From Rhynchopus sp. YZ270_cl-10 (taxonomy: Eukaryota; Euglenozoa; Diplonemea; Diplonemida; Diplonemidae): 64,000 nucleotides of DNA. The notes beneath the pieces were generated by a model. That model ran no database searches. It saw only the letters and a program-made list of their open reading frames with translations, and had not been told where the DNA came from. This document shows positions 29,119-42,321 of the stretch, piece by piece. The position numbers were made by a program, and so were the translations under genes. Where the stretch lies: assembly GCA_964035575.1 (NCBI GenBank), contig OZ037864.1:1116001-1180000 (forward strand), written 5' to 3'. How positions within the stretch are numbered: the first letter of the stretch is position 1; the number at the start of each line of letters is the position of its first letter.

Positions 29119-32100
29119 ACACCTCGTCCCGAATTTTTGTCCGAGAATACGATTACTAATTAGTTACTCCACTAAATAAATCGAGCAAAAATATGGTGAA
29201 CTCAGCGGAGCCCGGTTTTAAAAGTGCCAAAAACGACCTTTTCGTTTTGACGCGTTGTGAGTTCCTCAAATGCAATTTTGAAGGGTAAAAAATTCGGGTT
29301 TTCTAAGCACAAGCAGTGTTAAGTCAAAAAATTTCGCGAAAAAAAAATAGATTTTTTTTGCGTTAAAAGCTCGGAACCCAGAAACGTCCAATGGCGAAGT
29401 TTTTTTCTGGTTTCGTTGCACCCTGTATTTTTACTAAAAAATCGAGACAAAGTGATTTTTACCTGGATTTTTGCCTGTATTTTACTAGGGATTTTCCCTT
29501 AGTAAAATACAGGGGAATTATCTAACACCTCGTCCCGAATTTTTGTCCGAGAATACGATTACTAATTAGTTACTCCACTAAATAAATCGAGCAAAAATAT
29601 GGTGAACTCAGCGGAGCCCGGTTTTAAAAGTGCCAAAAACGACCTTTTCGTTTTGACGCGTTGTGAGTTCCTCAAATGCAATTTTGAAGGGTAAAAAATT
29701 CGGGTTTTCTAAGCACAAGCAGTGTTAAGTCAAAAAATTTCGCGAAAAAAAAATAGATTTTTTTTGCGTTAAAAGCTCGGAACCCAGAAACGTCCAATGG
29801 CGAAGTTTTTTTCTGGTTTCGTTGCACCCTGTATTTTTACTAAAAAATCGAGACAAAGTGATTTTTACCTGGATTTTTGCCTGTATTTTACTAGGGATTT
29901 TCCCTTAGTAAAATACAGGGGAATTATCTAACACCTCGTCCCGAATTTTTGTCCGAGAATACGATTACTAATTAGTTACTCCACTAAATAAATCGAGCAA
30001 AAATATGGTGAACTCAGCGGAGCCCGGTTTTAAAAGTGCCAAAAACGACCTTTTCGTTTTGACGCGTTGTGAGTTCCTCAAATGCAATTTTGAAGGGTAA
30101 AAAATTCGGGTTTTCTAAGCACAAGCAGTGTTAAGTCAAAAAATTTCGCGAAAAAAAAATAGATTTTTTTTGCGTTAAAAGCTCGGAACCCAGAAACGTC
30201 CAATGGCGAAGTTTTTTTCTGGTTTCGTTGCACCCTGTATTTTTACTAAAAAATCGAGACAAAGTGATTTTTACCTGGATTTTTGCCTGTATTTTACTAG
30301 GGATTTTCCCTTAGTAAAATACAGGGGAATTATCTAACACCTCGTCCCGAATTTTTGTCCGAGAATACGATTACTAATTAGTTACTCCACTAAATAAATC
30401 GAGCAAAAATATGGTGAACTCAGCGGAGCCCGGTTTTAAAAGTGCCAAAAACGACCTTTTCGTTTTGATGCGTTGTGAGTTCCTCAAATGCAATTTTGAA
30501 GGGTAAAAAATTCGGGTTTTCTAAGCACAAGCAGTGTTAAGTCAAAAAATTTCGCGAAAAAAAAATAGATTTTTTTTGCGTTAAAAGCTCGGAACCCAGA
30601 AACGTCCAATGGCGAAGTTTTTTTCTGGTTTCGTTGCACCCTGTATTTTTACTAAAAAATCGAGACAAAGTGATTTTTACCTGGATTTTTGCCTGTATTT
30701 TACTAGGGATTTTCCCTTAGTAAAATACAGGGGAATTATCTAACACCTCGTCCCGAATTTTTGTCCGAGAATACGATTACTAATTAGTTACTCCACTAAA
30801 TAAATCGAGCAAAAATATGGTGAACTCAGCGGAGCCCGGTTTTAAAAGTGCCAAAAACGACCTTTTCGTTTTGACGCGTTGTGAGTTCCTCAAATGCAAT
30901 TTTGAAGGGTAAAAAATTCGGGTTTTCTAAGCACAAGCAGTGTTAAGTCAAAAAATTTCGCGAAAAAAAAATAGATTTTTTTTGCGTTAAAAGCTCGGAA
31001 CCCAGAAACGTCCAATGGCGAAGTTTTTTTCTGGTTTCGTTGCACCCTGTATTTTTACTAAAAAATCGAGACAAAGTGATTTTTACCTGGATTTTTGCCT
31101 GTATTTTACTAGGGATTTTCCCTTAGTAAAATACAGGGGAATTATCTAACACCTCGTCCCGAATTTTTGTCCGAGAATACGATTACTAATTAGTTACTCC
31201 ACTAAATAAATCGAGCAAAAATATGGTGAACTCAGCGGAGCCCGGTTTTAAAAGTGCCAAAAACGACCTTTTCGTTTTGACGCGTTGTGAGTTCCTCAAA
31301 TGCAATTTTGAAGGGTAAAAAATTCGGGTTTTCTAAGCACAAGCAGTGTTAAGTCAAAAAATTTCGCGAAAAAAAAATAGATTTTTTTTGCGTTAAAAGC
31401 TCGGAACCCAGAAACGTCCAATGGCGAAGTTTTTTTCTGGTTTCGTTGCACCCTGTATTTTTACTAAAAAATCGAGACAAAGTGATTTTTACCTGGATTT
31501 TTGCCTGTATTTTACTAGGGATTTTCCCTTAGTAAAATACAGGGGAATTATCTAACACCTCGTCCCGAATTTTTGTCCGAGAATACGATTACTAATTAGT
31601 TACTCCACTAAATAAATCGAGCAAAAATATGGTGAACTCAGCGGAGCCCGGTTTTAAAAGTGCCAAAAACGACCTTTTCGTTTTGACGCGTTGTGAGTTC
31701 CTCAAATGCAATTTTGAAGGGTAAAAAATTCGGGTTTTCTAAGCACAAGCAGTGTTAAGTCAAAAAATTTCGCGAAAAAAAAATAGATTTTTTTTGCGTT
31801 AAAAGCTCGGAACCCAGAAACGTCCAATGGCGAAGTTTTTTTCTGGTTTCGTTGCACCCTGTATTTTTACTAAAAAATCGAGACAAAGTGATTTTTACCT
31901 GGATTTTTGCCTGTATTTTACTAGGGATTTTCCCTTAGTAAAATACAGGGGAATTATCTAACACCTCGTCCCGAATTTTTGTCCGAGAATACGATTACTA
32001 ATTAGTTACTCCACTAAATAAATCGAGCAAAAATATGGTGAACTCAGCGGAGCCCGGTTTTAAAAGTGCCAAAAACGACCTTTTCGTTTTGACGCGTTGT

Positions 32101-35100
32101 GAGTTCCTCAAATGCAATTTTGAAGGGTAAAAAATTCGGGTTTTCTAAGCACAAGCAGTGTTAAGTCAAAAAATTTCGCGAAAAAAAAATAGATTTTTTT
32201 TGCGTTAAAAGCTCGGAACCCAGAAACGTCCAATGGCGAAGTTTTTTTCTGGTTTCGTTGCACCCTGTATTTTTACTAAAAAATCGAGACAAAGTGATTT
32301 TTACCTGGATTTTTGCCTGTATTTTACTAGGGATTTTCCCTTAGTAAAATACAGGGGAATTATCTAACACCTCGTCCCGAATTTTTGTCCGAGAATACGA
32401 TTACTAATTAGTTACTCCACTAAATAAATCGAGCAAAAATATGGTGAACTCAGCGGAGCCCGGTTTTAAAAGTGCCAAAAACGACCTTTTCGTTTTGACG
32501 CGTTGTGAGTTCCTCAAATGCAATTTTGAAGGGTAAAAAATTCGGGTTTTCTAAGCACAAGCAGTGTTAAGTCAAAAAATTTCGCGAAAAAAAAATAGAT
32601 TTTTTTTGCGTTAAAAGCTCGGAACCCAGAAACGTCCAATGGCGAAGTTTTTTTCTGGTTTCGTTGCACCCTGTATTTTTACTAAAAAATCGAGACAAAG
32701 TGATTTTTACCTGGATTTTTGCCTGTATTTTACTAGGGATTTTCCCTTAGTAAAATACAGGGGAATTATCTAACACCTCGTCCCGAATTTTTGTCCGAGA
32801 ATACGATTACTAATTAGTTACTCCACTAAATAAATCGAGCAAAAATATGGTGAACTCAGCGGAGCCCGGTTTTAAAAGTGCCAAAAACGACCTTTTCGTT
32901 TTGATGCGTTGTGAGTTCCTCAAATGCAATTTTGAAGGGTAAAAAATTCGGGTTTTCTAAGCACAAGCAGTGTTAAGTCAAAAAATTTCGCGAAAAAAAA
33001 ATAGATTTTTTTTGCGTTAAAAGCTCGGAACCCAGAAACGTCCAATGGCGAAGTTTTTTTCTGGTTTCGTTGCACCCTGTATTTTTACTAAAAAATCGAG
33101 ACAAAGTGATTTTTACCTGGATTTTTGCCTGTATTTTACTAGGGATTTTCCCTTAGTAAAATACAGGGGAATTATCTAACACCTCGTCCCGAATTTTTGT
33201 CCGAGAATACGATTACTAATTAGTTACTCCACTAAATAAATCGAGCAAAAATATGGTGAACTCAGCGGAGCCCGGTTTTAAAAGTGCCAAAAACGACCTT
33301 TTCGTTTTGACGCGTTGTGAGTTCCTCAAATGCAATTTTGAAGGGTAAAAAATTCGGGTTTTCTAAGCACAAGCAGTGTTAAGTCAAAAAATTTCGCGAA
33401 AAAAAAATAGATTTTTTTTGCGTTAAAAGCTCGGAACCCAGAAACGTCCAATGGCGAAGTTTTTTTCTGGTTTCGTTGCACCCTGTATTTTTACTAAAAA
33501 ATCGAGACAAAGTGATTTTTACCTGGATTTTTGCCTGTATTTTACTAGGGATTTTCCCTTAGTAAAATACAGGGGAATTATCTAACACCTCGTCCCGAAT
33601 TTTTGTCCGAGAATACGATTACTAATTAGTTACTCCACTAAATAAATCGAGCAAAAATATGGTGAACTCAGCGGAGCCCGGTTTTAAAAGTGCCAAAAAC
33701 GACCTTTTCGTTTTGACGCGTTGTGAGTTCCTCAAATGCAATTTTGAAGGGTAAAAAATTCGGGTTTTCTAAGCACAAGCAGTGTTAAGTCAAAAAATTT
33801 CGCGAAAAAAAAATAGATTTTTTTTGCGTTAAAAGCTCGGAACCCAGAAACGTCCAATGGCGAAGTTTTTTTCTGGTTTCGTTGCACCCTGTATTTTTAC
33901 TAAAAAATCGAGACAAAGTGATTTTTACCTGGATTTTTGCCTGTATTTTACTAGGGATTTTCCCTTAGTAAAATACAGGGGAATTATCTAACACCTCGTC
34001 CCGAATTTTTGTCCGAGAATACGATTACTAATTAGTTACTCCACTAAATAAATCGAGCAAAAATATGGTGAACTCAGCGGAGCCCGGTTTTAAAAGTGCC
34101 AAAAACGACCTTTTCGTTTTGACGCGTTGTGAGTTCCTCAAATGCAATTTTGAAGGGTAAAAAATTCGGGTTTTCTAAGCACAAGCAGTGTTAAGTCAAA
34201 AAATTTCGCGAAAAAAAAATAGATTTTTTTTGCGTTAAAAGCTCGGAACCCAGAAACGTCCAATGGCGAAGTTTTTTTCTGGTTTCGTTGCACCCTGTAT
34301 TTTTACTAAAAAATCGAGACAAAGTGATTTTTACCTGGATTTTTGCCTGTATTTTACTAGGGATTTTCCCTTAGTAAAATACAGGGGAATTATCTAACAC
34401 CTCGTCCCGAATTTTTGTCCGAGAATACGATTACTAATTAGTTACTCCACTAAATAAATCGAGCAAAAATATGGTGAACTCAGCGGAGCCCGGTTTTAAA
34501 AGTGCCAAAAACGACCTTTTCGTTTTGACGCGTTGTGAGTTCCTCAAATGCAATTTTGAAGGGTAAAAAATTCGGGTTTTCTAAGCACAAGCAGTGTTAA
34601 GTCAAAAAATTTCGCGAAAAAAAAATAGATTTTTTTTGCGTTAAAAGCTCGGAACCCAGAAACGTCCAATGGCGAAGTTTTTTTCTGGTTTCGTTGCACC
34701 CTGTATTTTTACTAAAAAATCGAGACAAAGTGATTTTTACCTGGATTTTTGCCTGTATTTTACTAGGGATTTTCCCTTAGTAAAATACAGGGGAATTATC
34801 TAACACCTCGTCCCGAATTTTTGTCCGAGAATACGATTACTAATTAGTTACTCCACTAAATAAATCGAGCAAAAATATGGTGAACTCAGCGGAGCCCGGT
34901 TTTAAAAGTGCCAAAAACGACCTTTTCGTTTTGACGCGTTGTGAGTTCCTCAAATGCAATTTTGAAGGGTAAAAAATTCGGGTTTTCTAAGCACAAGCAG
35001 TGTTAAGTCAAAAAATTTCGCGAAAAAAAAATAGATTTTTTTTGCGTTAAAAGCTCGGAACCCAGAAACGTCCAATGGCGAAGTTTTTTTCTGGTTTCGT

Positions 35101-38100
35101 TGCACCCTGTATTTTTACTAAAAAATCGAGACAAAGTGATTTTTACCTGGATTTTTGCCTGTATTTTACTAGGGATTTTCCCTTAGTAAAATACAGGGGA
35201 ATTATCTAACACCTCGTCCCGAATTTTTGTCCGAGAATACGATTACTAATTAGTTACTCCACTAAATAAATCGAGCAAAAATATGGTGAACTCAGCGGAG
35301 CCCGGTTTTAAAAGTGCCAAAAACGACCTTTTCGTTTTGACGCGTTGTGAGTTCCTCAAATGCAATTTTGAAGGGTAAAAAATTCGGGTTTTCTAAGCAC
35401 AAGCAGTGTTAAGTCAAAAAATTTCGCGAAAAAAAAATAGATTTTTTTTGCGTTAAAAGCTCGGAACCCAGAAACGTCCAATGGCGAAGTTTTTTTCTGG
35501 TTTCGTTGCACCCTGTATTTTTACTAAAAAATCGAGACAAAGTGATTTTTACCTGGATTTTTGCCTGTATTTTACTAGGGATTTTCCCTTAGTAAAATAC
35601 AGGGGAATTATCTAACACCTCGTCCCGAATTTTTGTCCGAGAATACGATTACTAATTAGTTACTCCACTAAATAAATCGAGCAAAAATATGGTGAACTCA
35701 GCGGAGCCCGGTTTTAAAAGTGCCAAAAACGACCTTTTCGTTTTGACGCGTTGTGAGTTCCTCAAATGCAATTTTGAAGGGTAAAAAATTCGGGTTTTCT
35801 AAGCACAAGCAGTGTTAAGTCAAAAAATTTCGCGAAAAAAAAATAGATTTTTTTTGCGTTAAAAGCTCGGAACCCAGAAACGTCCAATGGCGAAGTTTTT
35901 TTCTGGTTTCGTTGCACCCTGTATTTTTACTAAAAAATCGAGACAAAGTGATTTTTACCTGGATTTTTGCCTGTATTTTACTAGGGATTTTCCCTTAGTA
36001 AAATACAGGGGAATTATCTAACACCTCGTCCCGAATTTTTGTCCGAGAATACGATTACTAATTAGTTACTCCACTAAATAAATCGAGCAAAAATATGGTG
36101 AACTCAGCGGAGCCCGGTTTTAAAAGTGCCAAAAACGACCTTTTCGTTTTGACGCGTTGTGAGTTCCTCAAATGCAATTTTGAAGGGTAAAAAATTCGGG
36201 TTTTCTAAGCACAAGCAGTGTTAAGTCAAAAAATTTCGCGAAAAAAAAATAGATTTTTTTTGCGTTAAAAGCTCGGAACCCAGAAACGTCCAATGGCGAA
36301 GTTTTTTTCTGGTTTCGTTGCACCCTGTATTTTTACTAAAAAATCGAGACAAAGTGATTTTTACCTGGATTTTTGCCTGTATTTTACTAGGGATTTTCCC
36401 TTAGTAAAATACAGGGGAATTATCTAACACCTCGTCCCGAATTTTTGTCCGAGAATACGATTACTAATTAGTTACTCCACTAAATAAATCGAGCAAAAAT
36501 ATGGTGAACTCAGCGGAGCCCGGTTTTAAAAGTGCCAAAAACGACCTTTTCGTTTTGACGCGTTGTGAGTTCCTCAAATGCAATTTTGAAGGGTAAAAAA
36601 TTCGGGTTTTCTAAGCACAAGCAGTGTTAAGTCAAAAAATTTCGCGAAAAAAAAAATAGATTTTTTTTGCGTTAAAAGCTCGGAACCCAGAAACGTCCAA
36701 TGGCGAAGTTTTTTTCTGGTTTCGTTGCACCCTGTATTTTTACTAAAAAATCGAGACAAAGTGATTTTTACCTGGATTTTTGCCTGTATTTTACTAGGGA
36801 TTTTCCCTTAGTAAAATACAGGGGAATTATCTAACACCTCGTCCCGAATTTTTGTCCGAGAATACGATTACTAATTAGTTACTCCACTAAATAAATCGAG
36901 CAAAAATATGGTGAACTCAGCGGAGCCCGGTTTTAAAAGTGCCAAAAACGACCTTTTCGTTTTGACGCGTTGTGAGTTCCTCAAATGCAATTTTGAAGGG
37001 TAAAAAATTCGGGTTTTCTAAGCACAAGCAGTGTTAAGTCAAAAAATTTCGCGAAAAAAAAATAGATTTTTTTTGCGTTAAAAGCTCGGAACCCAGAAAC
37101 GTCCAATGGCGAAGTTTTTTTCTGGTTTCGTTGCACCCTGTATTTTTACTAAAAAATCGAGACAAAGTGATTTTTACCTGGATTTTTGCCTGTATTTTAC
37201 TAGGGATTTTCCCTTAGTAAAATACAGGGGAATTATCTAACACCTCGTCCCGAATTTTTGTCCGAGAATACGATTACTAATTAGTTACTCCACTAAATAA
37301 ATCGAGCAAAAATATGGTGAACTCAGCGGAGCCCGGTTTTAAAAGTGCCAAAAACGACCTTTTCGTTTTGACGCGTTGTGAGTTCCTCAAATGCAATTTT
37401 GAAGGGTAAAAAATTCGGGTTTTCTAAGCACAAGCAGTGTTAAGTCAAAAAATTTCGCGAAAAAAAAATAGATTTTTTTTGCGTTAAAAGCTCGGAACCC
37501 AGAAACGTCCAATGGCGAAGTTTTTTTCTGGTTTCGTTGCACCCTGTATTTTTACTAAAAAATCGAGACAAAGTGATTTTTACCTGGATTTTTGCCTGTA
37601 TTTTACTAGGGATTTTCCCTTAGTAAAATACAGGGGAATTATCTAACACCTCGTCCCGAATTTTTGTCCGAGAATACGATTACTAATTAGTTACTCCACT
37701 AAATAAATCGAGCAAAAATATGGTGAACTCAGCGGAGCCCGGTTTTAAAAGTGCCAAAAACGACCTTTTCGTTTTGACGCGTTGTGAGTTCCTCAAATGC
37801 AATTTTGAAGGGTAAAAAATTCGGGTTTTCTAAGCACAAGCAGTGTTAAGTCAAAAAATTTCGCGAAAAAAAAATAGATTTTTTTTGCGTTAAAAGCTCG
37901 GAACCCAGAAACGTCCAATGGCGAAGTTTTTTTCTGGTTTCGTTGCACCCTGTATTTTTACTAAAAAATCGAGACAAAGTGATTTTTACCTGGATTTTTG
38001 CCTGTATTTTACTAGGGATTTTCCCTTAGTAAAATACAGGGGAATTATCTAACACCTCGTCCCGAATTTTTGTCCGAGAATACGATTACTAATTAGTTAC

Positions 38101-40301
38101 TCCACTAAATAAATCGAGCAAAAATATGGTGAACTCAGCGGAGCCCGGTTTTAAAAGTGCCAAAAACGACCTTTTCGTTTTGACGCGTTGTGAGTTCCTC
38201 AAATGCAATTTTGAAGGGTAAAAAATTCGGGTTTTCTAAGCACAAGCAGTGTTAAGTCAAAAAATTTCGCGAAAAAAAAATAGATTTTTTTTGCGTTAAA
38301 AGCTCGGAACCCAGAAACGTCCAATGGCGAAGTTTTTTTCTGGTTTCGTTGCACCCTGTATTTTTACTAAAAAATCGAGACAAAGTGATTTTTACCTGGA
38401 TTTTTGCCTGTATTTTACTAGGGATTTTCCCTTAGTAAAATACAGGGGAATTATCTAACACCTCGTCCCGAATTTTTGTCCGAGAATACGATTACTAATT
38501 AGTTACTCCACTAAATAAATCGAGCAAAAATATGGTGAACTCAGCGGAGCCCGGTTTTAAAAGTGCCAAAAACGACCTTTTCGTTTTGACGCGTTGTGAG
38601 TTCCTCAAATGCAATTTTGAAGGGTAAAAAATTCGGGTTTTCTAAGCACAAGCAGTGTTAAGTCAAAAAATTTCGCGAAAAAAAAATAGATTTTTTTTGC
38701 GTTAAAAGCTCGGAACCCAGAAACGTCCAATGGCGAAGTTTTTTTCTGGTTTCGTTGCACCCTGTATTTTTACTAAAAAATCGAGACAAAGTGATTTTTA
38801 CCTGGATTTTTGCCTGTATTTTACTAGGGATTTTCCCTTAGTAAAATACAGGGGAATTATCTAACACCTCGTCCCGAATTTTTGTCCGAGAATACGATTA
38901 CTAATTAGTTACTCCACTAAATAAATCGAGCAAAAATATGGTGAACTCAGCGGAGCCCGGTTTTAAAAGTGCCAAAAACGACCTTTTCGTTTTGACGCGT
39001 TGTGAGTTCCTCAAATGCAATTTTGAAGGGTAAAAAATTCGGGTTTTCTAAGCACAAGCAGTGTTAAGTCAAAAAATTTCGCGAAAAAAAAAATAGATTT
39101 TTTTTGCGTTAAAAGCTCGGAACCCAGAAACGTCCAATGGCGAAGTTTTTTTCTGGTTTCGTTGCACCCTGTATTTTTACTAAAAAATCGAGACAAAGTG
39201 ATTTTTACCTGGATTTTTGCCTGTATTTTACTAGGGATTTTCCCTTAGTAAAATACAGGGGAATTATCTAACACCTCGTCCCGAATTTTTGTCCGAGAAT
39301 ACGATTACTAATTAGTTACTCCACTAAATAAATCGAGCAAAAATATGGTGAACTCAGCGGAGCCCGGTTTTAAAAGTGCCAAAAACGACCTTTTCGTTTT
39401 GACGCGTTGTGAGTTCCTCAAATGCAATTTTGAAGGGTAAAAAATTCGGGTTTTCTAAGCACAAGCAGTGTTAAGTCAAAAAATTTCGCGAAAAAAAAAT
39501 AGATTTTTTTTGCGTTAAAAGCTCGGAACCCAGAAACGTCCAATGGCGAAGTTTTTTTCTGGTTTCGTTGCACCCTGTATTTTTACTAAAAAATCGAGAC
39601 AAAGTGATTTTTACCTGGATTTTTGCCTGTATTTTACTAGGGATTTTCCCTTAGTAAAATACAGGGGAATTATCTAACACCTCGTCCCGAATTTTTGTCC
39701 GAGAATACGATTACTAATTAGTTACTCCACTAAATAAATCGAGCAAAAATATGGTGAACTCAGCGGAGCCCGGTTTTAAAAGTGCCAAAAACGACCTTTT
39801 CGTTTTGACGCGTTGTGAGTTCCTCAAATGCAATTTTGAAGGGTAAAAAATTCGGGTTTTCTAAGCACAAGCAGTGTTAAGTCAAAAAATTTCGCGAAAA
39901 AAAAATAGATTTTTTTTGCGTTAAAAGCTCGGAACCCAGAAACGTCCAATGGCGAAGTTTTTTTCTGGTTTCGTTGCACCCTGTATTTTTACTAAAAAAT
40001 CGAGACAAAGTGATTTTTACCTGGATTTTTGCCTGTATTTTACTAGGGATTTTCCCTTAGTAAAATACAGGGGAATTATCTAACACCTCGTCCCGAATTT
40101 TTGTCCGAGAATACGATTACTAATTAGTTACTCCACTAAATAAATCGAGCAAAAATATGGTGAACTCAGCGGAGCCCGGTTTTAAAAGTGCCAAAAACGA
40201 CCTTTTCGTTTTGACGCGTTGTGAGTTCCTCAAATGCAATTTTGAAGGGTAAAAAATTCGGGTTTTCTAAGCACAAGCAGTGTTAAGTCAAAAAATTTCG
40301 C
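29119..40301. repeat. 406-bp satellite tandem array (27 full copies plus 219 bp)
   Basis: The unit starts ACACCTCGTCCCG and repeats every 406 bp from 29119. Copies are almost identical. Copies 4 (from 30337) and 10 (from 32773) share a C-to-T change in GACGCG. Copies 19 and 25 carry one extra A in the GCGAAAA run, which moves later starts to 36834 (copy 20) and 39271 (copy 26). Copy 28 stops after TTTCGC at 40301. Each unit holds a strong hairpin, CCTGTATTTTACTA...TAGTAAAATACAGG, and an imperfect extra copy of its left arm about 50 bp upstream. There is no coding potential. A structural role (centromere, subtelomere) is possible but not shown. Confidence 0.97.
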
Positions 40302-40400
40302 TGGGGGGCTCCGCCCCCCAGACCCCCCAGTCGCTTCGCGGCTAAGGGCTGGGCTAAGCCTGCCCTTTGCCGCGAAGCGCCTGGGGTGGTGCTTGGTGCA
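40302..40400. mobile_element. GC-rich double hairpin at the satellite edge
   Basis: A perfect hairpin TGGGGGGC-TCC-GCCCCCCA is followed by an 18-bp stem CGCTTCGCGGC.AAGGGC paired with GCCCTTTGCCGCGAAGCG (one mismatch), nested in ACCCCCCAG/CTGGGGTGG. The composition is completely unlike the satellite it abuts. It may be the end of a mobile element that truncated the array, or a mobile palindromic repeat. Confidence 0.5.
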
Positions 40401-41105
40401 CAGGATTAGGACATTAGAGACATGTCCTGCATTTGAGTGGATGTCCGGCCCCGAACTCGTCTGCTGTCAGACGTATTTCTCTTGAGACTGCAATGGATAA
40501 GACGCTTGCAACAGCTTCATCAACTGCACACGCGAGGAGGAGTGCATGTGTTGCACATATGTCCGGTCAAAGAGATCAGAGAGAGTGCACCAATATATGA
40601 GATGTTCACACCGTACTTTATACTCGTGAAAAACTATCCCACGCGTGAACATCGAGCATTCTGATTTTCTTTAACGCCGATTCTTTTGAAAATGTGTCAG
40701 TAGGGTAACCAGGGGGTGATAACAAATATGTACTCCACCAATCGGGTCGAGAAAAAATGTCGTGAATTCTGAGAAGTGGGCCTTCCACATGCGGGTAGCT
40801 CACAAACAACAAATTCAAAACGCTGTTTGGCCTGCCTGCGACGTTGTACCGAAGGTGCATATGAAGGCCTGTTTTCCAACATCCATACCCCCCCTTTACG
40901 GAGGGACAACGGGTAGAACCACGGAGAATCGGTTAAGGTGCCACACCAGAAATATTTTTTTGAAATATTTTTTGGGATTGAAATCAGCGGATCGAAATGA
41001 GTTAAATGTGGGGTCGTAGGCTCAAAAAATTGCATCTGTGGTTTATGAAGTGTACGAGGCCCAGAAGTATACGCCTAACGAGATCTTGTCTGATATGTGA
41101 ATCGC
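40401..41105. other. Unassigned sequence right of the satellite
   Basis: There is no recognisable gene. Short minus-strand peptides can be read but do not join into anything convincing. Confidence 0.4.
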
Positions 41106-41355
41106 ACTGTACTGTACTGTACTGTACTGTACTGTACTGTACTGTACTGTACTGTACTGTACTGTACTGTACTGTACTGTACTGTACTGTACTGTACTGT
41201 ACTGTACTGTACTGTACTGTACTGTACTGTACTGTACTGTACTGTACTGTACTGTACTGTACTGTACTGTACTGTACTGTACTGTACTGTACTGTACTGT
41301 ACTGTACTGTACTGTACTGTACTGTACTGTACTGTACTGTACTGTACTGTACTGT
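41106..41355. repeat. Pentanucleotide array (ACTGT) x 50
   Basis: Fifty perfect ACTGT copies occupy 250 bp. The repeat contains no stop in any frame, so long spurious ORFs appear on both strands. A 23-bp spacer separates it from a 9-bp array. Confidence 0.98.
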
Positions 41356-41378
41356 ATACTGTACTCCCAATCCCCTGT

Positions 41379-41648
41379 GTATACTGTGTATACTGTGTAT
41401 ACTGTGTATACTGTGTATACTGTGTATACTGTGTATACTGTGTATACTGTGTATACTGTGTATACTGTGTATACTGTGTATACTGTGTATACTGTGTATA
41501 CTGTGTATACTGTGTATACTGTGTATACTGTGTATACTGTGTATACTGTGTATACTGTGTATACTGTGTATACTGTGTATACTGTGTATACTGTGTATAC
41601 TGTGTATACTGTGTATACTGTGTATACTGTGTATACTGTGTATACTGT
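41379..41648. repeat. Nonanucleotide array (GTATACTGT) x 30
   Basis: Thirty perfect copies with a partial one to 41655. The unit contains the ACTGT of the neighbouring array preceded by GTAT, so one array may derive from the other. Confidence 0.97.
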
Positions 41649-42208
41649 GTATACTACCTGTGTGTGACCATACCCCAGATGGTCTGAAGAGTGATATGAG
41701 CATATTCTCCAGGTACAATATATACCCGGAGAATCCATTGGAGCAAGAATTTTGCACTTTTGAGCATCACAGATTACATGTTGCCATTTTTGCGGTCATA
41801 ATATTTTTTCAAATGGCAAAGGCAATTCCTTAAGGAATTACAGGGAAAATCACCGTTTTGGGTCTCTCTCTCTATGGGTGATTGGGTTTTAGTCACTCAA
41901 CGAATCTGGTCGATTTTTTTTTGCGTGTTCATAGGTTTTACCAGAAAAATCAATTAAAGCAAGAATTTTACGGTTTTGAATAGTTGTTCTTTATTTAAAA
42001 AAATACCCAGTTTGGACAAAAATTTGGGATTGAGTGTTATTTTTTTATTTTAACGATCACCTACAGTGTAGGCGGGTTTAGTGCGTATGTGGCTTGACCC
42101 TGTCTCTGCCTCTGACCACGTTTCTTTGTTATTCTACGTGCCGGAGTTCCGCAACACCACTCAAGGCAGTGGGAGGCAGTTTCCCTGTTCTTGTTTCAAG
42201 GGGACTAC

Positions 42209-42245
42209 AAGATGACTAAGCACGGCGAGACGTAGGTTCATTTTT
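42209..42245 (+). repeat. Hairpin-family element (class A)
   Basis: AAGATGA pairs with TCATTTT. ACTAAGC and GTAGGT form a weakened inner stem around CACGGCGAGA. A B-box-like fragment (42284-42321, GGGTTCGATACCC) follows about 50 bp later. Confidence 0.55.
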
Positions 42246-42283
42246 CCAAACTTTCTCTTCTTTTCCACCCTTCAAACGACAAT

Positions 42284-42321
42284 ACGCCAGGGTTCGATAC
42301 CCAGAGACGTTTGCATTCCAC
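42284..42321 (+). repeat. B-box-like dispersed repeat fragment
   Basis: CCAGGGTTCGATACCC is a T-arm-like hairpin followed by GACGTTTGCATTCCAC. It is a partial relative of the copies at 659, 14635 and 17375. Confidence 0.45.

Noticed and set aside
36574-39196. Two identical 61-aa minus-strand ORFs in satellite copies 19 and 25
   Set aside because: They exist only because one extra A opens the frame in those two copies. The other copies do not have them.
29119-40301. Satellite as a CRISPR array
   Set aside because: The 406-bp units are continuous and identical with no variable spacers, in a eukaryotic intron-bearing genome.
40467-41035. Minus-strand peptides right of the satellite
   Set aside because: Several short frames look mildly protein-like but do not agree with each other or with any family I know.
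41002-41833. Long ORFs on both strands (VYT, CIL, TVLYC and TVQYS repeats)
   Set aside because: They are produced by stop-free 5-bp and 9-bp arrays. There is no start context or flanking coding sequence.
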